Positions 8,597 to 16,240 of a DNA stretch of 64,000 nucleotides are shown here, in pieces; position 1 is the first letter of the stretch, and every line of letters starts with the position of its first letter. Under the pieces are notes generated by a model that was not told where the DNA came from, made no database searches, and was given only the letters and a program-made list of their open reading frames with translations. This DNA is from Sinosporangium siamense. GTDB taxonomy: Bacteria; Actinomycetota; Actinomycetes; Streptosporangiales; Streptosporangiaceae. The position numbers were made by a program, and so were the translations under genes. The stretch covers positions 124,001-188,000 of the forward strand of contig NZ_BOOW01000034.1 in assembly GCF_016863435.1 (NCBI RefSeq), written 5' to 3'.

Positions 8597-9574
8597 TCAC
8601 CGGGCGAAGCCCTCGGCCAGGGTCTTGAGGGCACGGCCACTTCGCAGACCGGGCTGCAGGTCGTTCACCGGCACGACGACGAAACGGTTCTCCTTAACCG
8701 CGGTCACATCGCGGATCGGCCCATATGAGCGCATCCAGGCGATCGACTTGCCGGCGGGTTCGAAGACCTGGTCCTCCACGACGATGACCTCGGGGTCGCG
8801 TTTGACGACCTCCTCCCAGCTCACCTGGCCGAACCTGGTGACCTCGGGAAAGATGTCCTTCCCTCCGGCCCGCTCGAACAGGTCGCCGGAGAGCGCGGCC
8901 GAGCCGGACGTCTGCGGCTTCTCCTTGCCTCCGGCGTAGTCGAACACCCGCACCGCGGGATCGCGCGGGACGACCGCGTCGACCTCGGCCTTCAAGGCGG
9001 CGGCCAGTTGACCGGCTTTGGCCTCCACCTTGAAGATCTTTCCGAGTTCACGCAGGTCGGTGTAGGTGTCGTCGACTTTCGCGCGGTGCCCCGGGCAGCT
9101 CCCCGACAGCAGGTAGGTGTTGACGCCGTCCTTTCGCAGCTGCGCCCGGTCGCCGAGAGCCTTGGGCCCGTAGTCGTCCGGGTAGCCGCTCACCACCAGG
9201 TCGGGGTTGACCGAGTAGACGACCTCCTTGGAGGGCGGCGGGAAGGCCGACTCGGCGACGACCTTGATCCCGGCCAGATCGGGGGCGTATTCCGGCATGA
9301 TGTCCTTCGCCGCGACCGTGCCCGCCATCCGGTCCTTCAGCCCGAGAGCGAGCATGACCTCCGTGGCGACCGTGCTGGAGGTGACGACCCTCGCGGGTGG
9401 CGTGCTGTAGGCGTAGGTGTCTCCGCAGTTGGCGACGCTCACCTCTCCCCCGCCGGCGGGCCCGGCGGCCGGGGCCGCCGGGGTGTCCGCGCCCCCGCCG
9501 CCGGGACTCGCGCCGCAGCCGGCGAGCAGGACCGCGGCGAGCGCCACGGCCGCGATCGGCCTCGGTTTCATCAT
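8597..9574 (-). CDS. metal-chelate ABC transporter substrate-binding lipoprotein (FecB/BtuF-like)
   Basis: The 325-residue product starts MMKPRPIAAVALAAVLLAGC, a clear lipobox with the lipidated Cys at residue 20. The rest is a helical-backbone type III binding protein: ARVVTSSTVATEVMLALGL near the N-lobe and the family's PDLVVSGYP. This class binds siderophores, haem, cobalamin or other chelates. It follows the second YcaO gene by 45 bases on the same strand, which ties metal-chelate uptake to the RiPP enzymes. A start 7 codons upstream is possible. Confidence 0.9.
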   Translation of the reverse strand: MMKPRPIAAVALAAVLLAGCGASPGGGGADTPAAPAAGPAGGGEVSVANCGDTYAYSTPPARVVTSSTVATEVMLALGLKDRMAGTVAAKDIMPEYAPDLAGIKVVAESAFPPPSKEVVYSVNPDLVVSGYPDDYGPKALGDRAQLRKDGVNTYLLSGSCPGHRAKVDDTYTDLRELGKIFKVEAKAGQLAAALKAEVDAVVPRDPAVRVFDYAGGKEKPQTSGSAALSGDLFERAGGKDIFPEVTRFGQVSWEEVVKRDPEVIVVEDQVFEPAGKSIAWMRSYGPIRDVTAVKENRFVVVPVNDLQPGLRSGRALKTLAEGFAR

Positions 9575-9619
9575 CGTGCGTTGTCTCTCTTTCATGTGCT
9601 GGGTTTGGCAGGCGCCGGT

Positions 9620-10894
9620 TCAGGCATGGGGAACCGGCAGCAGGTCGCGGACCGCGGGCAGGGGGTCGGCGCCGTCGCCGAGGAAGGGGAAGGCGGCGGG
9701 TCCCGTGGACCGCAGCCCTGGAACCACCACGCGGGCGACCGCCCACCCGGCGGACGCGAGGTCGGGGGTGGTCAGGTCCACGGTGATCGGCCGCAGTCCC
9801 CGATCGGCCAGGGCCGGGTAGGGGTCCCACAGGTCCTGCCCGGCCCCGGACACGGAGGCTTCGCCGTACGGCGGCGGCGTCAGGATCCGGGCCGCCACCG
9901 GTTCTGCGACGCGCGGGTCGGCGAGAAGCTGCAAAGTGCACATCAGGTCGGTGGCGTCGCTCAGGTCGGCGGCGTAGGAGTCGGCGTAGCGGCGGTCGGC
10001 GCGGTGGGGCATGAGCGCGCCGCGGGGACGCTCCCATTCGGGGATGCCGGCAACGACCTCCGCGAGGGCGTCGAGCGACTGCAGCGCCTCGGCGGCGGCC
10101 TTGCGGGCGGAGGCGCCGGCGGTGGGCGACAGTGAGCAGCCCACTCCGAGCAGGCCATCGTCGCTCCGCGCGAGGCACAGCACCACAGGCGCCCGCAGCA
10201 GGTTCGGCACGGCGTGCCAGCTCAGCCGTGCGCCCGCGGGAAGCGGCAGGGGCGGGCCCGGCAGCCGGGGAAAGCCGCTCACGCCGTGCCAGGCCGTCGC
10301 CAGAGCGTGCCGCTCCAGCACCTCGGCCAGCGCCGCCGCCGCGGCGGCCCGCAAGGTGGGCCCGGCGGCGATGCCCGCCGCTATCGGCAGGTGGGTGGGA
10401 CGCCCGTTCACGGTCGCGTGCTCTCCCGGAGCCAGCCACACCAGCGACGCGGGCACCCACACGGTGCCCCCGTCGCCGTCCCGGCCGGCGACCCAGTCGG
10501 CGGCGTCGGTACGGCGGAGCCCGCAAAAAGGGAAACCGGGCCGCTCATACTGGGCCGCGCCGTACAGCGCGAGCGTCTCCGGATCCACCGCGTCCTCACC
10601 GGCCTCCGTGAGCCGCTCCCAGGTGTCGCGGCGCAACCGGGAGCCGGCGACGAGGTGCCCCGCGTATCTCTCGACGGCCTCCCCCAGCGCTCGGGCGCTG
10701 GCGCGTGCCGGATCGCTGAAGGAGGCTCCGCCGACGGTGGGGTTGCCCGGCGGGAGGGCGAACGCCGCGGTGTCGGCGAGGAGTGCGGTCGTGGTGTGCA
10801 GCACGCCGTGGCTGCGGCGTCGCGCCATTCGGCTGACCAGCCCGCTGCGTTCGTCGCAGGCGAGGACGGAGAGAGGGGAGATGGCGGGCCTCAC
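9620..10894 (-). CDS. YcaO-domain RiPP enzyme (second of tandem pair)
   Basis: This 424-residue protein starts at a GTG overlapping the stop of the preceding YcaO gene (GTGA). It carries the YcaO ATP/Mg motifs: ALGEAVERYAGHL (SxxExxER-like) near residue 90 and AEVLERHALATAW near 190. YcaO proteins phosphorylate backbone amides and make azolines, thioamides or amidines. The C-terminus ends LLPVPHA, a short Pro-rich tail reminiscent of the PxPxP end of cyclodehydratases but not identical. Two YcaO genes in tandem imply two dedicated modifications, or a catalytic/non-catalytic pair. Confidence 0.9.
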   Translation of the reverse strand: MRPAISPLSVLACDERSGLVSRMARRRSHGVLHTTTALLADTAAFALPPGNPTVGGASFSDPARASARALGEAVERYAGHLVAGSRLRRDTWERLTEAGEDAVDPETLALYGAAQYERPGFPFCGLRRTDAADWVAGRDGDGGTVWVPASLVWLAPGEHATVNGRPTHLPIAAGIAAGPTLRAAAAAALAEVLERHALATAWHGVSGFPRLPGPPLPLPAGARLSWHAVPNLLRAPVVLCLARSDDGLLGVGCSLSPTAGASARKAAAEALQSLDALAEVVAGIPEWERPRGALMPHRADRRYADSYAADLSDATDLMCTLQLLADPRVAEPVAARILTPPPYGEASVSGAGQDLWDPYPALADRGLRPITVDLTTPDLASAGWAVARVVVPGLRSTGPAAFPFLGDGADPLPAVRDLLPVPHA

Positions 10895-12330
10895 GTGTGC
10901 GGGAGCGGGACGAGGTTGACGTCGGCCTCCGCCAGGGCGTGTGCCCTGAGCCCCAGCCGGACCGGGTCGTCGTACAACCGGGTGCCGCCGAGGAAGGGGA
11001 AGGCCGCGGGGGCGTTGGAGTAGGCGCCGGGGACGACGACCCGGCTGACCCGGATGCCGGTGGCGGCGAGATCGGGTGTGGTGAGGTCGACGGCGTGCGC
11101 CTGCAGCCCCGCGGACGCCAGACGGCCGAGGTAGGCGAGGTAGGGGTCACCGGCCACCACGGGCAGTTCCGCCAGGGAGACGGGAGGGACGTCGGCGGTG
11201 ATCGGGGCGAGGTGCCCGGCCATCGCGGGGTCCAGCCATATCTGGCTGTGGCAGGCCAGGTCGGCCACGTCGCGGAAGTCGTCGCGGTAGGAGGCGGCGT
11301 AGGCGCGGTCGGCGCGGTGGGGGTGGAACAGGCCGGTGCTCAGATAGCCGTCGGCGACCGCCTGCCAGATCACGCCGTCCGGTTCGAGCAGTCCCAGGGC
11401 GTATATCCGCAGGGTGACCGCCTCTGCCAGGGCCTTAGCGACGGCGGCGGCGGGGTCGGGGCGGGCGGCTACCCCCAGCACCGTGAGGTCCAGCACCTCG
11501 TCGCGCAGCAGGACACCGATGACGGACACGTCGAAGACGGTGGGGATGGCCACGACCCGGTAGCTCAGCTCCTCGCCTGTGCCCGGGGCGTGCCCCCAGC
11601 CGTGCCCAAGGTGGGGGGCGGGACGCAGGAGGTGGGCCAGGCGCGCGTCGTTCAGGTCCACGGGCGTGGCCGGCAGGTGGTTGGCCCACCAGATCACGGT
11701 CGCGTCGCGTTCGATGATCTCTTCCAGGGCGGCGGTGCGCGCCCCTCTCAGGTCGGGGCCCGCGGCGATGCCGGCGAGCACGGCGAAGTTGGTGGGCGGC
11801 TCGGCTTCACGCGGAGGCTGGAAGTAGTTGACGTAGGTGAGCGAGGCGGGCACCCACACGGCCTCCTCGTCCCCGCCCGACCCGCCGCCGAGCGTGACCC
11901 CCTCAGTCCACAGCACGGGCAGGTCCGCGGTGAATACGGTGAACGGGCACCCCGGCTCGGCGTATTGCGCCTGCGAGTAGAGCGCGAGGGAGCCGGGGTC
12001 GACGGCCCGCTCCCCGGCGTCGAGGAGCTCCGTGTAGGAGGCGCGGCGCAGCCCGGCCGGGACGAAGTTGCCGCAGTAGCGTTCGACGGCTTCGCCGATC
12101 GCGGCGATCCTGGCGTGCTCCGGGTCGTTGAAGGCGGTGCCGGTCGAGACGCGGTCGGCGTGCCAGGGCAGGTGGTGGGAGATCGCCCCCACCGAGGCCG
12201 AGCAGATGTCCAGGCCGCGCGGCCACCACGGCTGCCGCTCGGCCCGGTCGACCCGGGTGATGAGCCCGGTGCGCTCGTCCACCAGATCGTCAGCCGGGTC
12301 CTGCGCCGGCGCTGTCTCCGGGGGGTTCAC
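10891..12330 (-). CDS. YcaO-domain RiPP enzyme (first of tandem pair)
   Basis: From the GTG at 12328-12330, overlapping the hydrolase stop as GTGA, the protein is 479 residues (VNPPETAPAQDPAD). Motifs include AIGEAVERYCGNF near residue 100, EEIIERDATVIWW near 210 and AKALAEAVTLRIYAL near 300, matching the YcaO ATP-binding acidic residues. The C-terminus is NLVPLPHT, close to that of its neighbour. The two share the N-terminal half pattern FxDPxxARxxAxGEAVERY, so they look like diverged duplicates. The E1-like protein upstream is the likely leader-peptide presenting partner. Confidence 0.92.
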   Translation of the reverse strand: MNPPETAPAQDPADDLVDERTGLITRVDRAERQPWWPRGLDICSASVGAISHHLPWHADRVSTGTAFNDPEHARIAAIGEAVERYCGNFVPAGLRRASYTELLDAGERAVDPGSLALYSQAQYAEPGCPFTVFTADLPVLWTEGVTLGGGSGGDEEAVWVPASLTYVNYFQPPREAEPPTNFAVLAGIAAGPDLRGARTAALEEIIERDATVIWWANHLPATPVDLNDARLAHLLRPAPHLGHGWGHAPGTGEELSYRVVAIPTVFDVSVIGVLLRDEVLDLTVLGVAARPDPAAAVAKALAEAVTLRIYALGLLEPDGVIWQAVADGYLSTGLFHPHRADRAYAASYRDDFRDVADLACHSQIWLDPAMAGHLAPITADVPPVSLAELPVVAGDPYLAYLGRLASAGLQAHAVDLTTPDLAATGIRVSRVVVPGAYSNAPAAFPFLGGTRLYDDPVRLGLRAHALAEADVNLVPLPHT

Positions 12331-13721
12331 GGGTTCTCCTCTCGCGGCCTGGGCACGCGCAGTGCTGTGTCGGGATCGAGTGAGACGGCGAGGGTGACGG
12401 GCCGGTCGGGTGCGCGGTGGCGGGGGTGGCGGCCCACGGTGAGCTCCAGGTGCGCCAGATGTCCCTCGGGGAGCTCCACGGCGACGGGGGCCAGGCGCAG
12501 CACCACCGTCTGGGCTCCGGGGCGAAGCGGCGTGGTCCCGTCGCACAGGCGCACGCGCGTGCCTCCCGGCCGCTCGTGGACCAGCGTCGCGACCAGCTCG
12601 GCCGGTGCGTCCGCGGTGACGCGGCAGTTCAGCGACACGACGCCGTGCCAGCGAAGGGGTGGCCCGGTGGTCAGCCGTACGACGTCGTCCCGGTCGCCGA
12701 GTCCCGCGAGGTCGGCCGAGTGCGGGAGGGAGGGGTGGGGGTCGCGGGGGTCGTGGCGCAGAGTGTGCCGGCGGCGGCGCGGCCGGACCGGGACCGGGGC
12801 GCGGGTGGGCCCGGCGGGCGGCAGCGGGCTGGTGTCGTCCCACCGCCCCGCGCCCAGGGTGAGGAGGCGGTCGCCGGTGACGGCGAGCGGGTCGCCCTTG
12901 GCGGCCAGCGCGGCCAGCCAGGAGACGGCCAGGTCGCGGGGGTCGTCGCCCTCGGGCACCGCCAGGGCGCAGTCCGGCTGCAGCCGGTGGGTCAGCGGCG
13001 ACGCCCATCCGCCGATCAGCACGGTCGCCCTGCGGGCGAGCGCGCCCTGCCGCAGGGATGTGGTCGCCGAGCCGCAATACCAGCTTCCCAGGTGGAGGCT
13101 TGGGATCGCGACCTTGCGTGCCCGGGCCAGGGCCCTGCGCGACTGCGGTTTCCAGCTGCTGGGCGTGGGCGGCCAGGGGCCGAGCGGGACCGGCCAGCTC
13201 GCGGGGTCGGCGAGCACGCCGCGCAGGTCCGGGTCGCGGGCCAGCGCGAGGTCGTACAGGCCGGGCCGCAGGTGGCGCCCCGTGCCGAGCTCGGTGCGCC
13301 ACCACAGCTCCTCGTCCACGGCGGGTGCCCCGCCGGGCCAGGGCTGCCGGCTGACGATCCCGCACACCGACGGGTGGTCGGCCGCGCACCATGCCGCGTA
13401 GGCCTCGTAGGCGGTGCCGTACAGCAGGGCGGTGCCGTCCGACCAGCTCTGCCGGGCGGCCCAGTCGAGGACCGCGTGGCCGTCGGCGCTCTCGTCGGCG
13501 CCGGGGACGAACTCCCCGTCCGCGCGGTAGCGGCCCCTCAGGTCCTGCAGGACCACCGCCACGCCCTCATCGGCCAGGACCTCGGCCTCGGGCCACAGCG
13601 GAGGTGTGCCGTAGGGCGTGCGGACGACGACCACGGGGGCGGGCAGCCTCACGGGGAGGAAGATGTCGGCCGGAAGACGCCCCCCGCCGGCGCCGGGGAT
13701 CGCCACGTCGACGGAGATCAC
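12327..13721 (-). CDS. CocE/NonD (S15-like) alpha/beta hydrolase, catalytic residues apparently lost
   Basis: This 464-residue protein begins with the S15/CocE N-terminal pattern (ADIFLPVRLPAPVVVVRTPYG, VVLQDLRGRYRADGEF). The C-terminal part is the jelly-roll domain typical of CocE. The nucleophile elbow expected as GxSYxG reads YGTAYEAYAAW, so the Ser position is Ala. The histidine region usually IGPWxH reads IGGWASPLTH. I therefore call it a probable pseudo-hydrolase that may act as a scaffold or peptide-binding subunit. It overlaps its neighbours on both sides by 4 bases, so it belongs to the RiPP operon. Confidence 0.82.
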   Translation of the reverse strand: MISVDVAIPGAGGGRLPADIFLPVRLPAPVVVVRTPYGTPPLWPEAEVLADEGVAVVLQDLRGRYRADGEFVPGADESADGHAVLDWAARQSWSDGTALLYGTAYEAYAAWCAADHPSVCGIVSRQPWPGGAPAVDEELWWRTELGTGRHLRPGLYDLALARDPDLRGVLADPASWPVPLGPWPPTPSSWKPQSRRALARARKVAIPSLHLGSWYCGSATTSLRQGALARRATVLIGGWASPLTHRLQPDCALAVPEGDDPRDLAVSWLAALAAKGDPLAVTGDRLLTLGAGRWDDTSPLPPAGPTRAPVPVRPRRRRHTLRHDPRDPHPSLPHSADLAGLGDRDDVVRLTTGPPLRWHGVVSLNCRVTADAPAELVATLVHERPGGTRVRLCDGTTPLRPGAQTVVLRLAPVAVELPEGHLAHLELTVGRHPRHRAPDRPVTLAVSLDPDTALRVPRPREENP

Positions 13722-14515
13722 GGCGCCTTCAGCATCAGCAGGTCGCCGGGGACGGCCATGACGGTGTGGCGGCGGACCTCCCCCGTGGCGGGGTCCGCCC
13801 CCATGTGCGCGCCGACGCCGTTCGGGGTCTCGCCGTGGAGGAAGGCGCGCAGGTCCGCGGTGATGAGCGCGGCAGCCGTGCAGGCGCCGATCGGCGCGGC
13901 GGGGTCGGGCTGGGGAAGTCCGCCCGCGTCCAGCCAGCTCCAGTAGGCGGCCAGCTCCTGCGGCCAGGGCGAGGCGGCCAGGCGGCGCAGGCGCAGGTCA
14001 CGGTAGGACGGGGTGCCGGGGCCGGTGTGGAAGGGCCCGGTGTACCAGCGGCGGCCCTCGGCGAATCCGAGGTGCCAGGGCAGGCGACGGGCGCGGCAGT
14101 GCTCGTCGACCTCCCTCAGCCGGGCGTCGAGCAGCCGCGAGGCCACCACGACGAGCACAGCGACCCCGGTCAGGGCTTCGAGCTCGCCGACCGCGGGAGG
14201 GGCGGCGAGGGGAAGACTGCGCACCGGCAGGCCGACGTCGGCGAGAAGAGCGGGCAGAACCTGGAAGAGCGGGCCTTCCCCGCACACGACCACGTCGCCT
14301 TCTGGCCGGGGCGGAGCGGGGGCGGCCAGGACGCCCTCGCGGCCGAGCACCTCCAGCAGCTCGGCGGCGTCGGGGCCGTCCCCGGAGAGCAGTTCGGAAA
14401 GCGGAGCGGCGTGCGCGGCGTCAAGCTCGATGGTGAGGAAGTCCTCTTGCGGGGTGTGGACGAGCCAGCCGTCCTCCGTCGGCACGAACGAGGTGCCGCC
14501 GACCAGGGCGTGCAT
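13718..14515 (-). CDS. E1-like (ocin-ThiF-like) RiPP partner protein
   Basis: From the ATG at 14513-14515 (AAAGGA upstream) this is 265 residues. The N-terminal about 70 residues (MHALVGGTSFVPTEDGWLVHT...) fit a winged-helix leader-binding region (RRE). The middle part is a Rossmann-like but degenerate E1 domain (GDVVVCGEGPLFQVLPALL). The segment WYTGPFHTGPGTPSYRDLRLRRLA corresponds to the place where zinc-binding E1 partners carry CxxC, which is absent here. It overlaps the hydrolase gene as GTGA. Such proteins present the precursor to YcaO enzymes in azole/azoline-type RiPP systems. Confidence 0.8.
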   Translation of the reverse strand: MHALVGGTSFVPTEDGWLVHTPQEDFLTIELDAAHAAPLSELLSGDGPDAAELLEVLGREGVLAAPAPPRPEGDVVVCGEGPLFQVLPALLADVGLPVRSLPLAAPPAVGELEALTGVAVLVVVASRLLDARLREVDEHCRARRLPWHLGFAEGRRWYTGPFHTGPGTPSYRDLRLRRLAASPWPQELAAYWSWLDAGGLPQPDPAAPIGACTAAALITADLRAFLHGETPNGVGAHMGADPATGEVRRHTVMAVPGDLLMLKAP

Positions 14516-14550
14516 CGCGCGATCCGTCCTTTCTGGACTACGTTGGCAGT

Positions 14551-14589
14551 CCCGCGTGGGGGCGCGGTTCGAGCGTGCCCCCACGCGGG
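14551..14589 (-). terminator. strong hairpin between precursor and enzyme genes (attenuator-like)
   Basis: Arms 14551-14563 (CCCGCGTGGGGGC) and 14577-14589 are perfectly complementary over 13 bases around a 13-base loop. There is no T tract. It lies 34 bases after the precursor stop and 35 bases before the E1-like gene start, where RiPP operons commonly hold a partial terminator that raises precursor mRNA over enzyme mRNA. Confidence 0.7.
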
Positions 14590-14623
14590 TCAGGACCTGC
14601 GGTCATCAGCGAACCGTCGGTCC

Positions 14624-14719
14624 TTAGCGCCAGGCGAGGGCGGAGCGGGCCACGGTCGCGTGGTTGCTCGAGTGCACGCTGACGCGGACCTGCGAGACCT
14701 TCAGCTTCTTCACCTTCAT
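14624..14719 (-). CDS. RiPP precursor peptide, 31 residues
   Basis: A short frame runs from ATG 14717-14719 to TAA 14624-14626, with AGGAGG seven bases upstream. Residues 1-13 are MKVKKLKVSQVRV, a basic/hydrophobic alternating stretch that would suit strand addition to an RRE. Residues 15-31 are VHSSNHATVARSALAWR, rich in Ser/Thr/His/Asn and with no Cys. It is the first gene of the chain E1-like, pseudo-hydrolase, YcaO, YcaO, importer. From memory the gene set resembles the actinobacterial family that yields the amidine-containing peptide streptamidine, but I cannot verify that. No clear leader-cleavage motif is seen. Confidence 0.82.
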   Translation of the reverse strand: MKVKKLKVSQVRVSVHSSNHATVARSALAWR

Positions 14720-14791
14720 CGATTCACCTCCTCACGCTTTGCGGAGCCCCCCGACGGGGTCGGCGGGCGATCACCCAGACCATACGGGGAA

Positions 14792-14805
14792 ACGATAACC
14801 ATCGT
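14792..14805. promoter_or_regulatory. inverted repeat between divergent RiPP operon and exporter (metal-box candidate 1)
   Basis: ACGATAACCATCGT has 5-base perfect arms. On the minus strand it lies between a possible -35 (TAGACG) and -10 (TATGGT) for the precursor operon, a typical repressor position. The core AACCAT is shared with the second box. Confidence 0.5.
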
Positions 14806-14816
14806 CTATGGCTTTT

Positions 14817-14831
14817 TGGTAATGGTTTTCA
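14817..14831. promoter_or_regulatory. Zur/Fur-like box candidate 2, at the exporter promoter
   Basis: Read on the minus strand this is TGAAAACCATTACCA, matching 12 of 15 positions of the Zur-type core TGAAAATCATTTTCA that I recall for actinobacteria. It overlaps the probable -35 of the exporter gene. The iron box TTAGGTTAGG of DtxR/IdeR is not seen. Confidence 0.45.
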
Positions 14832-14859
14832 CTTTCCTTTTGATGTACCTTAAATCGGC

Positions 14860-16122
14860 GTGGATCACACCAAAGCCCACTCTCCGCCTCCCGTGGCGGA
14901 CGGACTCCTCGCTCTGATGGCCGGCAATCGCGACTTCCGGCTGCTGTGGTGGGGCAACCTGGTCAGCGTGTGCGGCGGCTGGTTCACCTCGGTCGCGGTG
15001 TTCGCCATGATCTACGAGCACACCGGGGCCGCACTCGCCGCCGGCGCCTCCCTGGCGGTGCGTTATCTGCCGGGTGTCGTCTTCGGCGCCTGGGGCGGCG
15101 TGCTCGCCGACCGCCTCGACCGCCGCACCGTCATGCTGGCCGGCGACGTGGCCATGGCCCTGCTCGCCCTGGCCTTCCTCCTCGCCGACAGCCCGGCGAC
15201 GGTCTGGCTGGTCTACCTGCTGACCTTCGCCTCGGCCGCGACCGGATACGTCTTCCAGGCCGCGCGCAACGCGTGGATGCCCTCGCTGGTACGGCCGGGC
15301 GAATATGTGCTCTACTCCGCCGCAGTCCAGGTCAACGGGCTGCTCTTTCAGGCCGTGGGCGGTCTCGCCGGAGCGGCGGCCGTCGCCCTGATCGGCTGGC
15401 GCTGGGCCTTCGTGGTCAACGCGCTGTCCTTCGCCGTCTCGTTCCTCTTCACGGCCAAGGTGCACCGCGGCGCCCGCCGGGGCGACACCTCACCCCAGGC
15501 GGCGCGCGGCTTCGGCGCCTTCCGCGAGGGACTCGACGCCGCACGCCGCAACCGCGTGGTGAGTGCGCTGCTGACCCTGGAGGCCGTCTTCTGCCTCGGC
15601 CTCGGCGGCACCCTCACCACCATGACCTTTCTGGCCACCCAGGTGCACCGCCTGGGGGACGGTGGCGTCGGCTGGTTCTACACCGTCCAGGGCATCACCG
15701 GCGCCGCGGTGCTCCTGACCACCGCCCCCCGCCTCGCCCGCCTGCCCGCCCGGGGGAGACTCGTCGTGATCGGGTGGTCCTGTGTCTGCGAGGGCGTACT
15801 CGTCGCCGCGCTGGGCCTCCCCGCGAGCATCGGACCGACCCTGCTGGTCTGGGCCGTCGCGGCCGCCGCCAACGTCCTGTACGGCCCAGCCTCGATGGCG
15901 GCCCTCCTCGACAACGCACCCGACTCCGTGCGCGGCAGGGTCGTGTCGCTGTGGAGTGCCGTGGCGACCCTCAGCCTGGGCATCTCCGCGGTCGCCTCCG
16001 GCGCCCTGCTGGACCTCCTCGGCCCCGGCCTTCTCCTGCCGGTTCTCGGCGCGCTGATGGCCCTGCCCGGCGCGGCCTGGCTGCTCGCCCTGCGCCTAGA
16101 CAAGATCACCCTGCCCACGTGA
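14860..16122 (+). CDS. MFS transporter, EntS-like exporter
   Basis: This 420-residue protein has about 12 hydrophobic segments and the MFS loop motif GVLADRLDRRTVM after TM2. It resembles the MFS_3/EntS group that exports siderophores and peptides. The GTG at 14860 lies close behind a possible -10 (TTAAAT), so the transcript may be nearly leaderless. It is divergent from the RiPP operon and shares its regulatory region, so export of the mature peptide is the natural inference. Downstream are two hairpins. Confidence 0.88.
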   Translation: MDHTKAHSPPPVADGLLALMAGNRDFRLLWWGNLVSVCGGWFTSVAVFAMIYEHTGAALAAGASLAVRYLPGVVFGAWGGVLADRLDRRTVMLAGDVAMALLALAFLLADSPATVWLVYLLTFASAATGYVFQAARNAWMPSLVRPGEYVLYSAAVQVNGLLFQAVGGLAGAAAVALIGWRWAFVVNALSFAVSFLFTAKVHRGARRGDTSPQAARGFGAFREGLDAARRNRVVSALLTLEAVFCLGLGGTLTTMTFLATQVHRLGDGGVGWFYTVQGITGAAVLLTTAPRLARLPARGRLVVIGWSCVCEGVLVAALGLPASIGPTLLVWAVAAAANVLYGPASMAALLDNAPDSVRGRVVSLWSAVATLSLGISAVASGALLDLLGPGLLLPVLGALMALPGAAWLLALRLDKITLPT

Positions 16123-16139
16123 CACCGCTGAATGAGGGC

Positions 16140-16164
16140 GCCTGCCCCCGATCGGGGAGCAGGC
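16140..16164. terminator. hairpin, first of two near-identical copies
   Basis: GCCTGC and GCAGGC flank the palindrome CCCCGATCGGGG with one extra A. It lies 17 bases after the exporter stop. A near-identical copy follows 61 bases later. Confidence 0.6.
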
Positions 16165-16200
16165 ACCCGCTCAACGCGGCTTAGCCGTACTCCCCTCCGC

Positions 16201-16225
16201 GCCTGCCCCTGATCGGGGAGCAGGC
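16201..16225. terminator. hairpin, second near-identical copy
   Basis: It repeats the 25 bases at 16140-16164 with a single C-to-T change. It lies 15 bases beyond the stop of the converging secreted-protein gene, so the pair may serve one terminator for each direction. Confidence 0.6.
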
Positions 16226-16240
16226 ACTCCCACGTTCCGC

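Noticed and set aside
10897..13401. Plus-strand open frame of about 830 codons opposite the two YcaO genes and the hydrolase
   Set aside because: It is the antisense shadow expected from strong G/C third-position bias. The minus-strand proteins show family motifs and coupled starts; this frame has neither.
14780..14860. DtxR/IdeR iron box at the RiPP promoters
   Set aside because: No TTAGGTTAGG-type inverted repeat is present. The sites seen are closer to Zur/Fur-type elements.
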